Assembly: GCF_013184745.1 (NCBI RefSeq)
Contig: NZ_JAATVU010000020.1
Location: forward strand, 1-64,000
Length of the DNA stretch: 64,000 nucleotides
Direction of reading: 5' to 3'
From: Mangrovicoccus sp. HB161399
Lineage (GTDB): Bacteria; Pseudomonadota; Alphaproteobacteria; Rhodobacterales; Rhodobacteraceae
A program made the position numbers and the translations under genes. Positions within the stretch are counted from its first letter, which is position 1. Each line of letters starts with the position of its first letter. The notes under the pieces were generated by a model, which worked only from the letters and a program-made list of their open reading frames with translations, was not told the origin of the DNA and made no database searches. Below are positions 11,209 through 20,881 of this stretch, piece by piece.

Positions 11209-12555
11209 TCAGGCGGCGAGCTGCACCCGCCAGAGCCTGCGCCACAGCAGCGCCGCCGCGCAGCTCAGCCCGCCTGCCAGCCCCGCCCAGACGCCCGCCG
11301 CGCCGACGCCTGCCGCGATGCCCAGGAGGAATCCCAGCGGCGCGCCGACGATCCAGTAGGAGAAGGCCGCCATCCACATCGGCACGCGGGTGTCCTGCAC
11401 CCCGCGCAGGAGGCTGATGGCGATCACCTGCGCGCCGTCGGCCAGCTGGAAGATCGCCGCCATGTAGACCAGCCCCACGCCGGTGGCGAGGATCGCGTCG
11501 CGCATCGGGTCGGCCGCGTCGACGAACAGCCGGATCAGCGGCCGCGGAATCGCCGCCAGGATGGCGACCGTCACCAGCGCGATGCCCAGCGTCACGGCCA
11601 GCGAGGCCAGCGAGACGCCGCGCTTGGCCTCCATGTCGCGCTGGCCATGCGCCCGGCCCATCAGCACGGTGGCAGCCTGCGAGATGCCCAGATGCATCAT
11701 GAAGGTGACGGTGGCGAGCTGCAGCGCGATGCCATGCGCGGCCAGCTCCGCCACGCCGATCCAGCCGACCATGATCGCCGCCGCCGAGAACAGCGCCGTT
11801 TCTGCCAGCGTCGCCATGCCGATCGGCCAGCCCAGATGGAAGACCTGGCGCAGTTCCGCCCAGTCGGGCTTCCAGATCCGCACGAACAGCTGCTGGCCGC
11901 GGAAGCTGCGCTCGGCATAGAGCGCCAGCGCCACGGCCGAGGCCGCGTTCACCGCCACCGAGGCCGCCGCTGCGCCGCGGCCGCCGAGTTCCGGGAAGCC
12001 CCAGTTGCCGAAGATCAGCAGCCAGTTCAGCCCGGCATTGAGGAACACCGCCGCGACCGTGACCCACATCACGACCTGGGTCTTCGACTGTCCCGCCAGG
12101 TAGGCGCGCAGGGTCATGACGGCCAGCGCCGGGAACACGCCCCAGCCCGCCACGTCGAGATATTCGCCCGCGATCCGCGCCATCTCGGGCGTCTGGCCGA
12201 GCCAGACGAAGACGAGGTCGGCCTTGAGGAAGACCGGCAGCGCCAGCGCGCCGTAGCCCATCGAGGCCCAGAACCCCATCCGGGTCACCCGGCGCACCCG
12301 CACCAGGTCGCCCCCGGCCGCGGCCGCCGCCACCAGCGGGGTCACCGCCCAGGAGAATCCCGCGCCGACGATGAAGACCGAGAAGAACAGCGAGGTCGCC
12401 AGCACCACGGCCGCCAGCACCTCGAGGTCGTAGCGGCCCAGCATCAGCGTGTCGATGATCTGGATCGAGACCTGCGCGATCTGCCCGCCGACGAGCGGCA
12501 GGCCGAGCACGAGAAGGGAGCGGACATGGGGGCGGAGTGCGGCAATCTGGACCAT
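11209..12555 (-). CDS. MATE-family multidrug efflux transporter
   Basis: A 448-residue inner-membrane protein with about 12 transmembrane segments in two similar halves, of the NorM/MATE type that exports cationic compounds using a Na+ or H+ gradient. The N-terminal half begins VLGLPLVGGQIAQVSIQIIDTLMLGRYD, with the usual Gln/Asp pattern of helix 1-2. Length is typical. It sits alone on the minus strand, 125 bases from the flavodoxin gene, and no regulator is adjacent. The substrate cannot be predicted. Confidence 0.92.
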   Translation of the reverse strand: MVQIAALRPHVRSLLVLGLPLVGGQIAQVSIQIIDTLMLGRYDLEVLAAVVLATSLFFSVFIVGAGFSWAVTPLVAAAAAGGDLVRVRRVTRMGFWASMGYGALALPVFLKADLVFVWLGQTPEMARIAGEYLDVAGWGVFPALAVMTLRAYLAGQSKTQVVMWVTVAAVFLNAGLNWLLIFGNWGFPELGGRGAAAASVAVNAASAVALALYAERSFRGQQLFVRIWKPDWAELRQVFHLGWPIGMATLAETALFSAAAIMVGWIGVAELAAHGIALQLATVTFMMHLGISQAATVLMGRAHGQRDMEAKRGVSLASLAVTLGIALVTVAILAAIPRPLIRLFVDAADPMRDAILATGVGLVYMAAIFQLADGAQVIAISLLRGVQDTRVPMWMAAFSYWIVGAPLGFLLGIAAGVGAAGVWAGLAGGLSCAAALLWRRLWRVQLAA

Positions 12556-12632
12556 GCAGGCCGCTTAGACCATTCGCGCGCAAACGGGAATGCCCTGCCG
12601 CCCGCGCCCCGGCAGGTGGTTGCCCCCGGGCC

Positions 12633-13589
12633 TCAGCCCGGGCCCGGCGCTTCCGCCCGGCGGTGATCGGGATGCAGCGAGGTGCCGAGGATGTGCTCGG
12701 AGCGGTCGACTACATGCGAGGCATGGCCGACGATCAGCGGATCGGGCCGCCCGACGACCGTCTCGTCCTTGCCGGGATAGTCCAGCCCGGACAGGAAATG
12801 CCGCATGCAGTTCAGCCGCGCGCGCTTCTTGTCGTCGGACTTCACGATCACCCAGGGCGCGTCGGCGGTGTCGGTGTAGAAGAACATCGCCTCCTTCGCC
12901 TCGGTATAGTCGTCCCACTTGTCGAGGCTGGCGAGGTCCATCGGCGACAGCTTCCACTGCTTCAGCGGATCGGTCCTGCGCGCGGCGAAGCGCACCCGCT
13001 GCTCCTTGCGGGTCACCGAGAACCAGTACTTGTAGAGCCGGATGCCCGAGCGCACCAGCATCCGCTCCAATTCCGGCGTCTGGCGCATGAATTCCAGGTA
13101 CTCGTTCGGCGTGCAGAAGCCCATCACCCGCTCCACGCCCGCGCGGTTGTACCAGGAGCGGTCGTAGAACACCATTTCGCCGCTGGTCGGCAGATGCTCA
13201 ACATAGCGCTGGAAGAACCACTGGCCCTTCTCTTCCTCGGTGGGCTTGTTCAGCGCCACGACCCGCGCGCCGCGGGGGTTCAGGTGCTCCATGAAGCGCT
13301 TGATCGTGCCGCCCTTGCCGGCCGCGTCGCGCCCCTCGAACAGGATGACGAATTTCTGTCCCGACTGCTGCGCCCAGAGCTGCACCTTCAGCAGCTCCGC
13401 CTGCAGCGCCCCCTTGTCGGCCTCGTAGGCCTTGCGGGCCAGCTTGCGGGCATAGGGATAGGCGCCGGTCTCGAAGGCATGGCGGATCGCGTCGGCCTGC
13501 ACGCGGGGAAAGCCGCGCACCAGCGGCGGACCGGCGGGAACGGGAGCCGGAGCGGCTTGCGCCGCATCGGGGCGGTCGTCGAAACTCAT
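12633..13589 (-). CDS. ppk2: polyphosphate kinase 2
   Basis: A 318-residue PPK2-family kinase that transfers phosphate between polyphosphate and nucleotides. Walker A is at residues 86-94 (GRDAAGKGG) and Walker B/catalytic DRSWYNR at 143-149. The lid RKEQRVRFAARR and the W/K/P-rich segment after it are present. A Pro/Ala-rich tail of about 20 residues at the N-terminus is probably disordered. The single-domain architecture matches class I PPK2 (NDP phosphorylation), though class is uncertain without structure-based comparison. It is monocistronic. Confidence 0.94.
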   Translation of the reverse strand: MSFDDRPDAAQAAPAPVPAGPPLVRGFPRVQADAIRHAFETGAYPYARKLARKAYEADKGALQAELLKVQLWAQQSGQKFVILFEGRDAAGKGGTIKRFMEHLNPRGARVVALNKPTEEEKGQWFFQRYVEHLPTSGEMVFYDRSWYNRAGVERVMGFCTPNEYLEFMRQTPELERMLVRSGIRLYKYWFSVTRKEQRVRFAARRTDPLKQWKLSPMDLASLDKWDDYTEAKEAMFFYTDTADAPWVIVKSDDKKRARLNCMRHFLSGLDYPGKDETVVGRPDPLIVGHASHVVDRSEHILGTSLHPDHRRAEAPGPG

Positions 13590-13708
13590 CGGCAGGGTCC
13601 TCTCTGCATGGCGCTCGTCCCGGACCTAGCGGCCGGGCAGCGGCTCTGCCTTGATCCCTGTCATGAAACCGTCATGTCCTGCCAAGCGTCAACCGCCAAG
13701 CGCGCGGG

Positions 13709-14752
13709 TCACTTCAGATTGTCCGACACGCGGAAGCCCTCGGGAATGCGGTCGTGGCCGTCGAGCACCAGATCGGCCATCACCCCGGCCACGGCAGGCG
13801 CCATGCCGAAGCCGATCTTGAAGCCGCCATTGGCGATGAAGGCGCCGTCCCGCCCCGGATGCGGCCCCAGCATCGGCGCCCGGCTGCGCGCCCGCGGCCG
13901 GACGCCTGCCCAGCGTTCGATCACCGGTGCCTCCGCAAGAAGCGGGCAGAGCCGGCGCGCCGCTGCGATCAGTTCCCCGCATTGCGCATCCGTCGCCGCA
14001 GGATCCTCGAACTCCCGCTCGGAAGTGGAGCCGACCGCGACGGTCCCGTCGGCATGCGGCACGACATGCAGCGCCTCGGCGAAAAGCTGCGGCAGCGCCC
14101 GCGCCTCCGCCCGGAACAGCGCCGCCTGGCCCTTGATCCCGGCGCCGACCGGCTGGCCCAGCTCCGCGTTCAGGTCGAGAAGCCCGCGCCACCCGGTCGC
14201 CAGCACCAGCCGCCCCGCCTCGGCGCCCTCCGCCAAGACCTCGCCGCCCAGCGCCGTCACGGCAGCGGCCAGCGCCTGCCCGGCCATGCGCGGATGCAGG
14301 CGGGCCGTCAGCGTGTCCTCGATCAAGAGCCCCGTCCGCGTCGGCGGCGCCCAGCCGCGATGGGCCTCCGCCTGGACAACGCGCCAGGCGGCGAAGCCCT
14401 GCCACAGCGTCTCCGCCTCGACCGCGCGCTCCCGCGCGAGCGCCAGCGCCGCCCCGTCCGCCACCGGCTGCAGCCGCCCCGAGCGCAGGTAGCCCGGATC
14501 GCGGCCGCCCGCCTCGGCCACGCCTGCCCAGAACTCCGGCGCCATGCGCAGGCTCTCGAACTGGAACGCTTTCTTCGGGTTCCAGCGTTCGGGCACATGC
14601 GGGGCCAGCGCGCCGACGATCCCGCCCGAGCTGCCCGCGCCGATCCCGCCGGGATCGATCACGCGCACCCTTGCGCCACGCCGCGCGCAGGCATAGGCGA
14701 TGGACAAGCCGAAGATCCCGGCCCCGCGGATGGTGACGTCGATTCCGGACAT
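13709..14752 (-). CDS. FAD-dependent oxidoreductase, MnmC oxidase-like
   Basis: A 347-residue DAO-type flavoprotein. The Rossmann FAD motif is at the N-terminus (IRGAGIFGLSIAYACARRGA) and the C-terminal GRDGAFIANGGFKIGFG segment is typical of DadA/MnmC oxidases. It lies divergently, 48 bases from a stand-alone MnmD methyltransferase. In E. coli MnmC these two activities are fused, the FAD domain removing the carboxymethyl group from cmnm5U34. The likeliest role is therefore the oxidase half of tRNA wobble-uridine modification; a D-amino-acid or glycine oxidase is the alternative. The ATG at 14752 is preferred over a GTG three codons upstream. Confidence 0.8.
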   Translation of the reverse strand: MSGIDVTIRGAGIFGLSIAYACARRGARVRVIDPGGIGAGSSGGIVGALAPHVPERWNPKKAFQFESLRMAPEFWAGVAEAGGRDPGYLRSGRLQPVADGAALALARERAVEAETLWQGFAAWRVVQAEAHRGWAPPTRTGLLIEDTLTARLHPRMAGQALAAAVTALGGEVLAEGAEAGRLVLATGWRGLLDLNAELGQPVGAGIKGQAALFRAEARALPQLFAEALHVVPHADGTVAVGSTSEREFEDPAATDAQCGELIAAARRLCPLLAEAPVIERWAGVRPRARSRAPMLGPHPGRDGAFIANGGFKIGFGMAPAVAGVMADLVLDGHDRIPEGFRVSDNLK

Positions 14753-14800
14753 GGATGGCACCTTTCGCGATTGCAGCCGGGTCGACCCTTAGGACATCCG

Positions 14801-15475
14801 ATGACTGATCACCAGCAGGCGGAGATCACCTGGCGCGACGGCGCCATCCCGGTCTCGCGCCGTTTCGACGACCCGTATTACTCGCTGGAAAACGGCTGGG
14901 CCGAGACCGCGCATGTGTTCCTGGCCGGAAACGGCCTGCCGGAGCGGCTCCGCCCCGGTTTCCAGGTGGCGGAACTGGGTTTCGGCACCGGGCTGAACCT
15001 GCTGGCCTTCTGCCGGATGGCGGCCGAGGCGAACCTTGCCGGTCCGGTGCGCTATGCCAGCTTCGAGCTGTTCCCGATGTCCGCAGACGACATGGTCAAG
15101 GCACTGGCGCATTTCCCGGAGGCGGCGGAACTGGCCGCGCCGATGATTGCCGCGCGCGAGCAGGACATGCGGGTCTGGACCATGGGCGAGGTCGAAGTCG
15201 AGCTGATCCTCGGCGATGCGCGCGGGACCGTGCCGGACTGGAACGGCAGGGCCGATGCCTGGTTCCTCGACGGCTTCGCTCCGGCGCGCAATCCCGAGCT
15301 CTGGGAACCGGCGCTGCTGGCGGAGGTCGCGCGCCATACCGCGCCGGGCGGCAGTTTCGCCACCTACACCGCGGCAGGTGCCGTGCGCGCCGCGCTGGCG
15401 GAGGCAGGCTTCGCAGTGGAACGCGTCCAGGGCTTCGGCCGCAAGCGCCACATGACGGTCGGAACGCTCGCATGA
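14801..15475 (+). CDS. mnmD: tRNA 5-methylaminomethyl-2-thiouridine methyltransferase
   Basis: A 224-residue SAM-dependent methyltransferase equivalent to the N-terminal domain of MnmC. The SAM-binding motif is AELGFGTGLNLL, and the family signature DAWFLDGFAPARNPELW is present. The C-terminal GFGRKRHMTVG is also typical. It methylates nm5U34 in a subset of tRNAs. It is divergent from the probable oxidase partner and its stop overlaps the next gene's start (ATGA). Being a free-standing MnmD, it depends on the separate FAD enzyme for the oxidase step. Confidence 0.92.
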   Translation: MTDHQQAEITWRDGAIPVSRRFDDPYYSLENGWAETAHVFLAGNGLPERLRPGFQVAELGFGTGLNLLAFCRMAAEANLAGPVRYASFELFPMSADDMVKALAHFPEAAELAAPMIAAREQDMRVWTMGEVEVELILGDARGTVPDWNGRADAWFLDGFAPARNPELWEPALLAEVARHTAPGGSFATYTAAGAVRAALAEAGFAVERVQGFGRKRHMTVGTLA

Positions 15476-16353
15476 ACCAGAACACCGCCCTTGGCATCGG
15501 GATCATGATCGCCGCCTGCTTCGTCTTCTCGACGCAGGACGGCTTCTCTCGGCTGCTGGCCAGCCAGTACAGCGTGCTGATGATCGTAATGATCCGCTAC
15601 TGGGCGCATGCCGCCTATGTGCTGGTCCGCGCCGCGCGCCAGCCCGGCGGCATCCGCGCCGTGGCCCGCACCCGCCAGCCCGGGATGCAGATCCTGCGCA
15701 GTTCCGTGCTGACCGCCGAGATCTGCCTCGCCATCGCCAGCTTCACCCTTGTGGGGCTCGTCACGCATACCGCGCTGTTCTCCGCCGGGCCGCTGCTGGT
15801 CACCGCGCTGTCGGGGCCGATCCTCGGCGAGAAGATCGGCTGGCGGCGCTGGACCGCCGTGGCCGTCGGCATGTGCGGCATCCTGGTGATCATCGGCCCG
15901 GGCAGCGAAATGTTCGGGCCGCTGGCGCTGATGCCCCTGGGCTCGGCCTTCCTCTTCGCGCTCTACGGCGTGATGAACCGCTATGTCGCGCGGCAGGACA
16001 ACACCGATACCAGCTTCTTCTGGACCGGGATCACCGGCGCGGCGGTGATGACGCCGATCGGGCTCTGGGCGTGGCAGCCGATGGATGCGGCCGGCTGGGC
16101 GGTCATGGCGGTGCTGTGCTGCACGGCGATCCTCGGCCACTGGCTGTACATCCGCTGCTACGAGGTGGCGGAAGCCAGCGCGATCCAGCCCTTCGCCTAT
16201 TTCCACCTGCTCTTTGCCTCGATCGTCGGCATCGTCTTCTTCGCCGACCCGCTGGTGCCGCGGCAGGTGCTGGGCGCGGCGGTCGTGGTGGGCGCGGGCA
16301 TCTTCACCTGGTGGCGCGAACGCCAGCGCGCCGCCCTGCCCCGCCGCCTCTGA
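15472..16353 (+). CDS. DMT-superfamily EamA permease
   Basis: A 293-residue inner-membrane transporter with ten predicted helices formed by two EamA repeats. The second repeat begins near residue 150 (LGSAFLFALYGVMNRYVARQ). The C-terminus is basic, as usual for the family. The start overlaps the mnmD stop (ATGA), so it is translationally coupled, but a functional link to tRNA modification is unlikely. The substrate is unknown; relatives export amino acids or metabolites. Confidence 0.9.
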   Translation: MNQNTALGIGIMIAACFVFSTQDGFSRLLASQYSVLMIVMIRYWAHAAYVLVRAARQPGGIRAVARTRQPGMQILRSSVLTAEICLAIASFTLVGLVTHTALFSAGPLLVTALSGPILGEKIGWRRWTAVAVGMCGILVIIGPGSEMFGPLALMPLGSAFLFALYGVMNRYVARQDNTDTSFFWTGITGAAVMTPIGLWAWQPMDAAGWAVMAVLCCTAILGHWLYIRCYEVAEASAIQPFAYFHLLFASIVGIVFFADPLVPRQVLGAAVVVGAGIFTWWRERQRAALPRRL

Positions 16354-16386
16354 CCCGGCCTCTCCGCCCGCACGGGGGAGGGGCCC

Positions 16387-16409
16387 GGGGAGGGGGCATC
16401 CCCCTCCCC
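16387..16409. terminator. bidirectional terminator hairpin
   Basis: A perfect 10-bp stem (GGGGAGGGGG / CCCCCTCCCC) with a three-base loop between the convergent EamA and lytic transglycosylase genes. It lacks a T tract. Confidence 0.55.
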
Positions 16410-16418
16410 GCCCGGCCG

Positions 16419-18356
16419 TCAGCGCGCCTTCAGCGCCTCGGCAAGGCCCAGCGGCTGCGCCTTGCCCGACAGCCGCGCGCGGTAGGGCGCCATCGCCTCC
16501 ATCACCCGCATCACGTAGTTGCGGGTCTCGCGGAACGGAATGTGCTCGATCCAGTCCACGGCATCGACCGACGGGTCGCGCGGATCGCCGTAACGCTCCA
16601 TCCATTCCCGCGGCCGCCCCGGCCCGGCATTGTAGCCCGCCGCGACCAGCGCGGTATTGCCGCCGAACTCGTCGCGCAGGTGCTGCAGATAGGCGCTGCC
16701 GAGCTTGGCGTTGTAGACCGGATCGGTGGTCAGCCGCGCGGGCTGGTACTGCTCGCCCGCCTCGGGCGCCATCATCTTCGCCGTGCCCGGCATCAGCTGC
16801 ATCAGCCCGCGCGCGCCGGCATGGCTGATCACGGTATGGTTGAACTCGCTTTCCCGCCGCGCGATCGACAGTGCCAGCTCGGGCTCCACGTCCGGCGTGC
16901 GCCGCGTGTCGAGCCGCATCACCGGGAACAGCGCCTTGTGCAGGTCGTAGCCCATGGTCTGGGCCCGCTTGCCGATCTCCAGCTCGACATGCGGCGAACG
17001 CAGGAGTTCCAGCCGCGCGGCCATCGACCCGATATCCTCGCGGCTCAGGCTCTCGGCCAGATGCGAGAAGAACCGCGCCGCCAGCCGCAAGTCGCCAGCC
17101 TCGAAGATCGTCACCCCGGCCTGGTAGACCGGCGAGGCGCGGAAGGGCGCGCGCACCCCGTCGGGAAACGCCTCGCCCCCCGCCAGGCGCGGATCGGGCG
17201 CGATGCCGCCGCGCTCGGCGGCGAGCTGGCCGTAGAAGGTCGTCTGGTACTGCGCGCCGAAGGCATAGGCCTCCTTCGCCTGGTCCGGCTCGCCCAGCGC
17301 TTCGTAGGCACGGCCTTCCCAGTACCCCGCGCGGCCGAGCGAGATCGGCGTCGAGACCGCCGCCTTCAGTCGCTGGAAATGGTCGAGCGCCGCGCCGGCC
17401 GAATCAAGATAGCGCAGCGCGATATAGCCCGAGAGCCATTCGAGATCGGCATAGTCCCCGCCCGCCTTCAGCTGGTGGCCGGAGGCGACCAGATAGGCGT
17501 CGCGGTAATCCTTGTCGCGCATCAGCTGCCGCGCCAGCCGCCGCCGGTAATCCGCCCATTCGTCGGGATGGCCCAGGGTGGCGGCGGTCTTAGACTGCGC
17601 CCGCATCAGTTCGGCCGTCTCGGCATAGCGCCCGCGCCGCATCCGCCAGGCCATCCGCTCGAAGGCGAGGCCGGGATCGGATTGCAGCTCGTCCGGCACC
17701 CGCGCGATCAGCCCGTCCACCCCCGGCACGTCCTGGCGCAGCCCCTTGCGCGCCTCGGCCAGCCGCTGCCAGCCGGGCCCGACCAGCGGCATCATCCGTT
17801 CCGCCTCGCCCCAGGACCCGCGCCACAGCAGCGAGTCGAGACGCTCGGCGTGATGCGGCGCCAGCAGCGACCGGAACCGCCCGAGCCAGAGCGCCTCCTG
17901 CTCCTTCGAGAAGCTGAGCTCCGTCCAGGCCCGCACCAGCGTGTCCTCGGCTCCCTGCTCGCGCCCGGCCCCGGCCAGCGCCAGTGCCAGCCAGTAGGAG
18001 CCGTTCGCGGTCTGGGGATCCTCGCTGGCGAAATATTCCAGCACCTGCGCCTGCGGCACCTGCGCATCGATCGCCGTCTCGCCGCGCGCCCGCAGGAACG
18101 GGATGCCGGGCCAGTCGGCATGCTGCTCCAGGAAGCTGCGGTATTCCCCGAAGCTGGCCCCCGAGGTCGGGGAGCGCAGCTTCTGCCATTCGATCACCGC
18201 CGGCGCATAGGTGCCCTCGCCGCGCGCAAGCCGCGCCGCCTCGTCCCACTGGCCCCTTGCGGACGCGTCCAGCGCATCCTTGAACGATGCCCAGCCCGGC
18301 CCTGCCGTCGCCACAGCCGCGACCAGGGCCAGCGCCAGCGCCCATGCCCGTGCCAT
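16419..18356 (-). CDS. soluble lytic murein transglycosylase
   Basis: A 645-residue periplasmic Slt-type enzyme. It has a Sec signal peptide (residues 1-22, ending PGWA), a long helical superhelix of TPR-like repeats (about 30-460), and a C-terminal SLT catalytic domain. The catalytic Glu lies in ARRESEFN at about residue 500, followed by [10 protein letters not shown] and AGYNAGPGR. It cleaves glycan strands to 1,6-anhydroMurNAc products. The start at 18356 is chosen for its clean signal peptide, although the frame stays open upstream. It is divergent from dapA, an arrangement I recall as common in Rhodobacterales. Confidence 0.94.
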   Translation of the reverse strand: MARAWALALALVAAVATAGPGWASFKDALDASARGQWDEAARLARGEGTYAPAVIEWQKLRSPTSGASFGEYRSFLEQHADWPGIPFLRARGETAIDAQVPQAQVLEYFASEDPQTANGSYWLALALAGAGREQGAEDTLVRAWTELSFSKEQEALWLGRFRSLLAPHHAERLDSLLWRGSWGEAERMMPLVGPGWQRLAEARKGLRQDVPGVDGLIARVPDELQSDPGLAFERMAWRMRRGRYAETAELMRAQSKTAATLGHPDEWADYRRRLARQLMRDKDYRDAYLVASGHQLKAGGDYADLEWLSGYIALRYLDSAGAALDHFQRLKAAVSTPISLGRAGYWEGRAYEALGEPDQAKEAYAFGAQYQTTFYGQLAAERGGIAPDPRLAGGEAFPDGVRAPFRASPVYQAGVTIFEAGDLRLAARFFSHLAESLSREDIGSMAARLELLRSPHVELEIGKRAQTMGYDLHKALFPVMRLDTRRTPDVEPELALSIARRESEFNHTVISHAGARGLMQLMPGTAKMMAPEAGEQYQPARLTTDPVYNAKLGSAYLQHLRDEFGGNTALVAAGYNAGPGRPREWMERYGDPRDPSVDAVDWIEHIPFRETRNYVMRVMEAMAPYRARLSGKAQPLGLAEALKAR

Positions 18357-18537
18357 TTCTGCACCCCTGTCCGTGATTTCCTTCCGCGCGCACCCTACCG
18401 CGCCCGGTGCCGGAGGCAAGTCACGTTTCATTCCTGCCGCGCCCGGACATGTTCCTCTGCCGCCCGCCTTGGCATTGGCGGACGGGACGGCTAAAGCACG
18501 GGCGGATTCGACACACCGCAACGCAAAGGAGCGCATC

Positions 18538-19410
18538 ATGATCAAAGGGTCCATTCCAGCCCTGGTGACGCCGTTCAAGGACGGCAAACTGGATCTGGAT
18601 GCGCTGAAGAAGCTGGTCGAGTGGCATATCGCCGAAGGCTCTTCGGGCATCGTTCCCGTGGGCACCACCGGGGAAAGCCCGACGCTCAGCTATGACGAGC
18701 ACTACACCGTCGTCGAGGAGGTCACCAGGGCCGCCGCCGGGCGCGTGCCGGTGATTGCGGGCGCAGGCTCGAACAGCACCGACGAGGCGATCGAGTTCTC
18801 GCGCCATGCCGAGAAGGTCGGCGCCAGCCACCTGCTGATCGTCACGCCCTACTACAACAAGCCGACCCAGGCGGGCATGATCGCGCATTTCGCGGCGATC
18901 CACGACGCCTGCGGCCTGCCGATCATCATCTACAACATCCCCGGCCGTTCGGCCGTGGACATGACGCCCGAGACGATGGGCGAGCTGGCCAAGCTGCCGC
19001 GGATCATCGGCGTCAAGGACGCGACCGGCGATCTCAGCCGCGTGCCGAAACAGCGCATCACCTGCGGCAAGGACTTCGTCCAGCTCTCGGGCGAGGACGC
19101 GACCGCGCTCGGCTTCAACGCCCATGGCGGGACCGGCTGCATCTCGGTCACCGCGAACGTGGCGCCGAAGCTCTGCGCCGAGTTCCAGGCGGCGACGCTG
19201 GCGGGCGACTATGCCCGCGCGCTGGAGCTGCAGGATCTGCTGATGCCGCTGCATATCGCGATCTTCCTGGAGCCGGGCGTGGCCGGGGCGAAATACGCGA
19301 TGCACCGGCTCGGCCTCTGCAGCGAGGAGGTCCGCCTGCCGCTGGTCCCGGTGACCGGCGGCGTGCGCGCGAAGATCGACGCCGCGCTGGAGCATGCGGG
19401 GCTGCTGTGA
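18538..19410 (+). CDS. dapA: 4-hydroxy-tetrahydrodipicolinate synthase
   Basis: A 290-residue TIM-barrel class I aldolase that condenses pyruvate with aspartate semialdehyde in lysine/diaminopimelate synthesis. [10 protein letters not shown], the Tyr-containing TPYYNKPTQ and the Schiff-base lysine in [10 protein letters not shown] are present. An AAGGAG ribosome-binding site precedes the ATG. lysA, a later step of the same pathway, lies about 33 kb away at 52220-53497. The dapA stop overlaps the GTG start of trmO. Confidence 0.96.
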   Translation: MIKGSIPALVTPFKDGKLDLDALKKLVEWHIAEGSSGIVPVGTTGESPTLSYDEHYTVVEEVTRAAAGRVPVIAGAGSNSTDEAIEFSRHAEKVGASHLLIVTPYYNKPTQAGMIAHFAAIHDACGLPIIIYNIPGRSAVDMTPETMGELAKLPRIIGVKDATGDLSRVPKQRITCGKDFVQLSGEDATALGFNAHGGTGCISVTANVAPKLCAEFQAATLAGDYARALELQDLLMPLHIAIFLEPGVAGAKYAMHRLGLCSEEVRLPLVPVTGGVRAKIDAALEHAGLL

Positions 19411-19898
19411 GCGACGAGATCCGCCCCGGCGAGGAACAGCTTCCCTTCGATCCGGCCGACCGGATCGAGGCGGGGCTTAGCTTCGTCGGGACGATCCGCT
19501 CGCCCTGGTCCAAGGGCGGCTGTCCGCGCAACATCTCGCGCGCCCGCGAAACCGGCAAGGGCGCGCGGATCGAGCTGTGCCCGGGCTACGGGCGCGCGCT
19601 TCTCGGCCTGAAAGTCGGCCAGCCGGTGATCGCGGTCTACTGGATGCACCGCTCGCGCCGCGATCTGGCGGTGCAGGCCCCGGGCCATGCCGACGGCCCG
19701 CGCGGCACCTTCGCGCTGCGCTCGCCGGTGCGGCCGAACCCGCTGGCCATGTCCACGGTGATGATCACCAGCCTTGACGCCGAAGCGGGCGTGATCGGCA
19801 TCGACGCGATCGACGTCTTCGACGGCACGCCGCTGATCGACCTGAAGCCCTGGCTGTCCACCGTCGACCTGCCGCCGGGCTGGACACCGGACACCTGA
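19407..19898 (+). CDS. tRNA (m6t6A37) methyltransferase TrmO-like
   Basis: A 163-residue TrmO/YaeB-family protein, a SAM-dependent methyltransferase with a beta-barrel fold that N6-methylates t6A37 of tRNA(Thr). The signature [16 protein letters not shown] is present, as are the conserved IGTIRSP-like start (FVGTIRSPW) and a C-terminal [11 protein letters not shown] segment. Translation probably starts at the GTG overlapping the dapA stop (GTGA), implying coupling. It is at the short end for the family, consistent with the single-domain form. Confidence 0.88.
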   Translation: MSDEIRPGEEQLPFDPADRIEAGLSFVGTIRSPWSKGGCPRNISRARETGKGARIELCPGYGRALLGLKVGQPVIAVYWMHRSRRDLAVQAPGHADGPRGTFALRSPVRPNPLAMSTVMITSLDAEAGVIGIDAIDVFDGTPLIDLKPWLSTVDLPPGWTPDT

Positions 19899-20004
19899 CA
19901 CCGGCAGGACAGCGCCCGCTTGCGCTCGGAAGGACCGGCGGAGACGCGGCTGCGGCGTCCCGCGGCGTGGCGGACCGCTCCACCGGCCGCCTGCCCCTGC
20001 AGCA

Positions 20005-20793
20005 TCAGCCCCGCAGCGCCGCCCATGTCAGCGCGCCCGCGATGCCGTCCGTGTCCAGGCCCGCAGTCCGCTGGAAGGCCTTCAGCGCCGTCTCGGTGGC
20101 CGGGCCGAATTCGGCGTCGATGGTGATCGCAGCGCCCTGCGCGATCAGCAGCTGCTGAAGTTCTATCACCGGCGAGCCGAAGGAGCCGCGGCGCAGCACC
20201 GGATCGGTTCCGCCCTGCCGTGCAGCCACCATGATCGCCTGCCGCTTCGCCAGCGCCGTCTTCGCCTTGCGCAGGTAGCCCGCCCGGTCCTGCAGCCCGC
20301 GCCTGCCGCCGTTGACCAGTTCGGTCACCGCGATCAGGTCGTCCGCGTCGCAGCGGGCGTTGATGTCCCGGCTCTTCCAGTATTCGCAGGCGATCCGCAG
20401 CGAGGTCACCGGCCGTGCCGCGACATGCGGTTCGTCTTCCAGCGGCAGCCCCAGGCGCTCGCCCATCTGGCGGTAGTTCGCCCGCCCGGTCAGCTGGATC
20501 AGCCCCCGCCCCTTGTAGCGGCGGCCGTCGCCCTTTTCGGAATTGCCCAGATCCTTGCGCCCCTCATAGGCCGCGCCTGAGGCGAATTCCTCGGTCGTGC
20601 GGAAGCCGGCGCATTCATGCGTCACCTGCCCCATGAAATGCGCGATGCGCAACGGGGTGTCGATGGCATAGTCCCGCAGCACGGATTCGAAATCCCCGGA
20701 GATCGCGCCGACGATCTCCTTCTGGCGCTGCGCGAATCGCCCCGAGAAGTTCGGGGCGACCTCCAGGATGAAATCTCCGTCCACCGGGATCAT
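20005..20793 (-). CDS. GH19-type peptidoglycan hydrolase with PG-binding domain
   Basis: A 262-residue protein combining a GH19 chitinase/endolysin-like domain (about 1-185) with a C-terminal peptidoglycan-binding domain 1 (about 200-262). The family signature YKGRGLIQLTGRANY is clear and a catalytic-type Glu lies in QVTHECAGF. There is no signal peptide, as for phage endolysins that need a holin. No phage structural genes are nearby, so it is probably a domesticated or stranded phage lysis gene. It sits between dapA-trmO and smpB. Confidence 0.85.
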   Translation of the reverse strand: MIPVDGDFILEVAPNFSGRFAQRQKEIVGAISGDFESVLRDYAIDTPLRIAHFMGQVTHECAGFRTTEEFASGAAYEGRKDLGNSEKGDGRRYKGRGLIQLTGRANYRQMGERLGLPLEDEPHVAARPVTSLRIACEYWKSRDINARCDADDLIAVTELVNGGRRGLQDRAGYLRKAKTALAKRQAIMVAARQGGTDPVLRRGSFGSPVIELQQLLIAQGAAITIDAEFGPATETALKAFQRTAGLDTDGIAGALTWAALRG

Positions 20794-20881
20794 GGCCTGC
20801 TCCTCCGCCTCCCTGTCCGGGAGCCAGAGGACGCCAGGCCCGGGCGGAAATCAAGCGCCGGCGTCAGCCCAAGCGCCAGCG

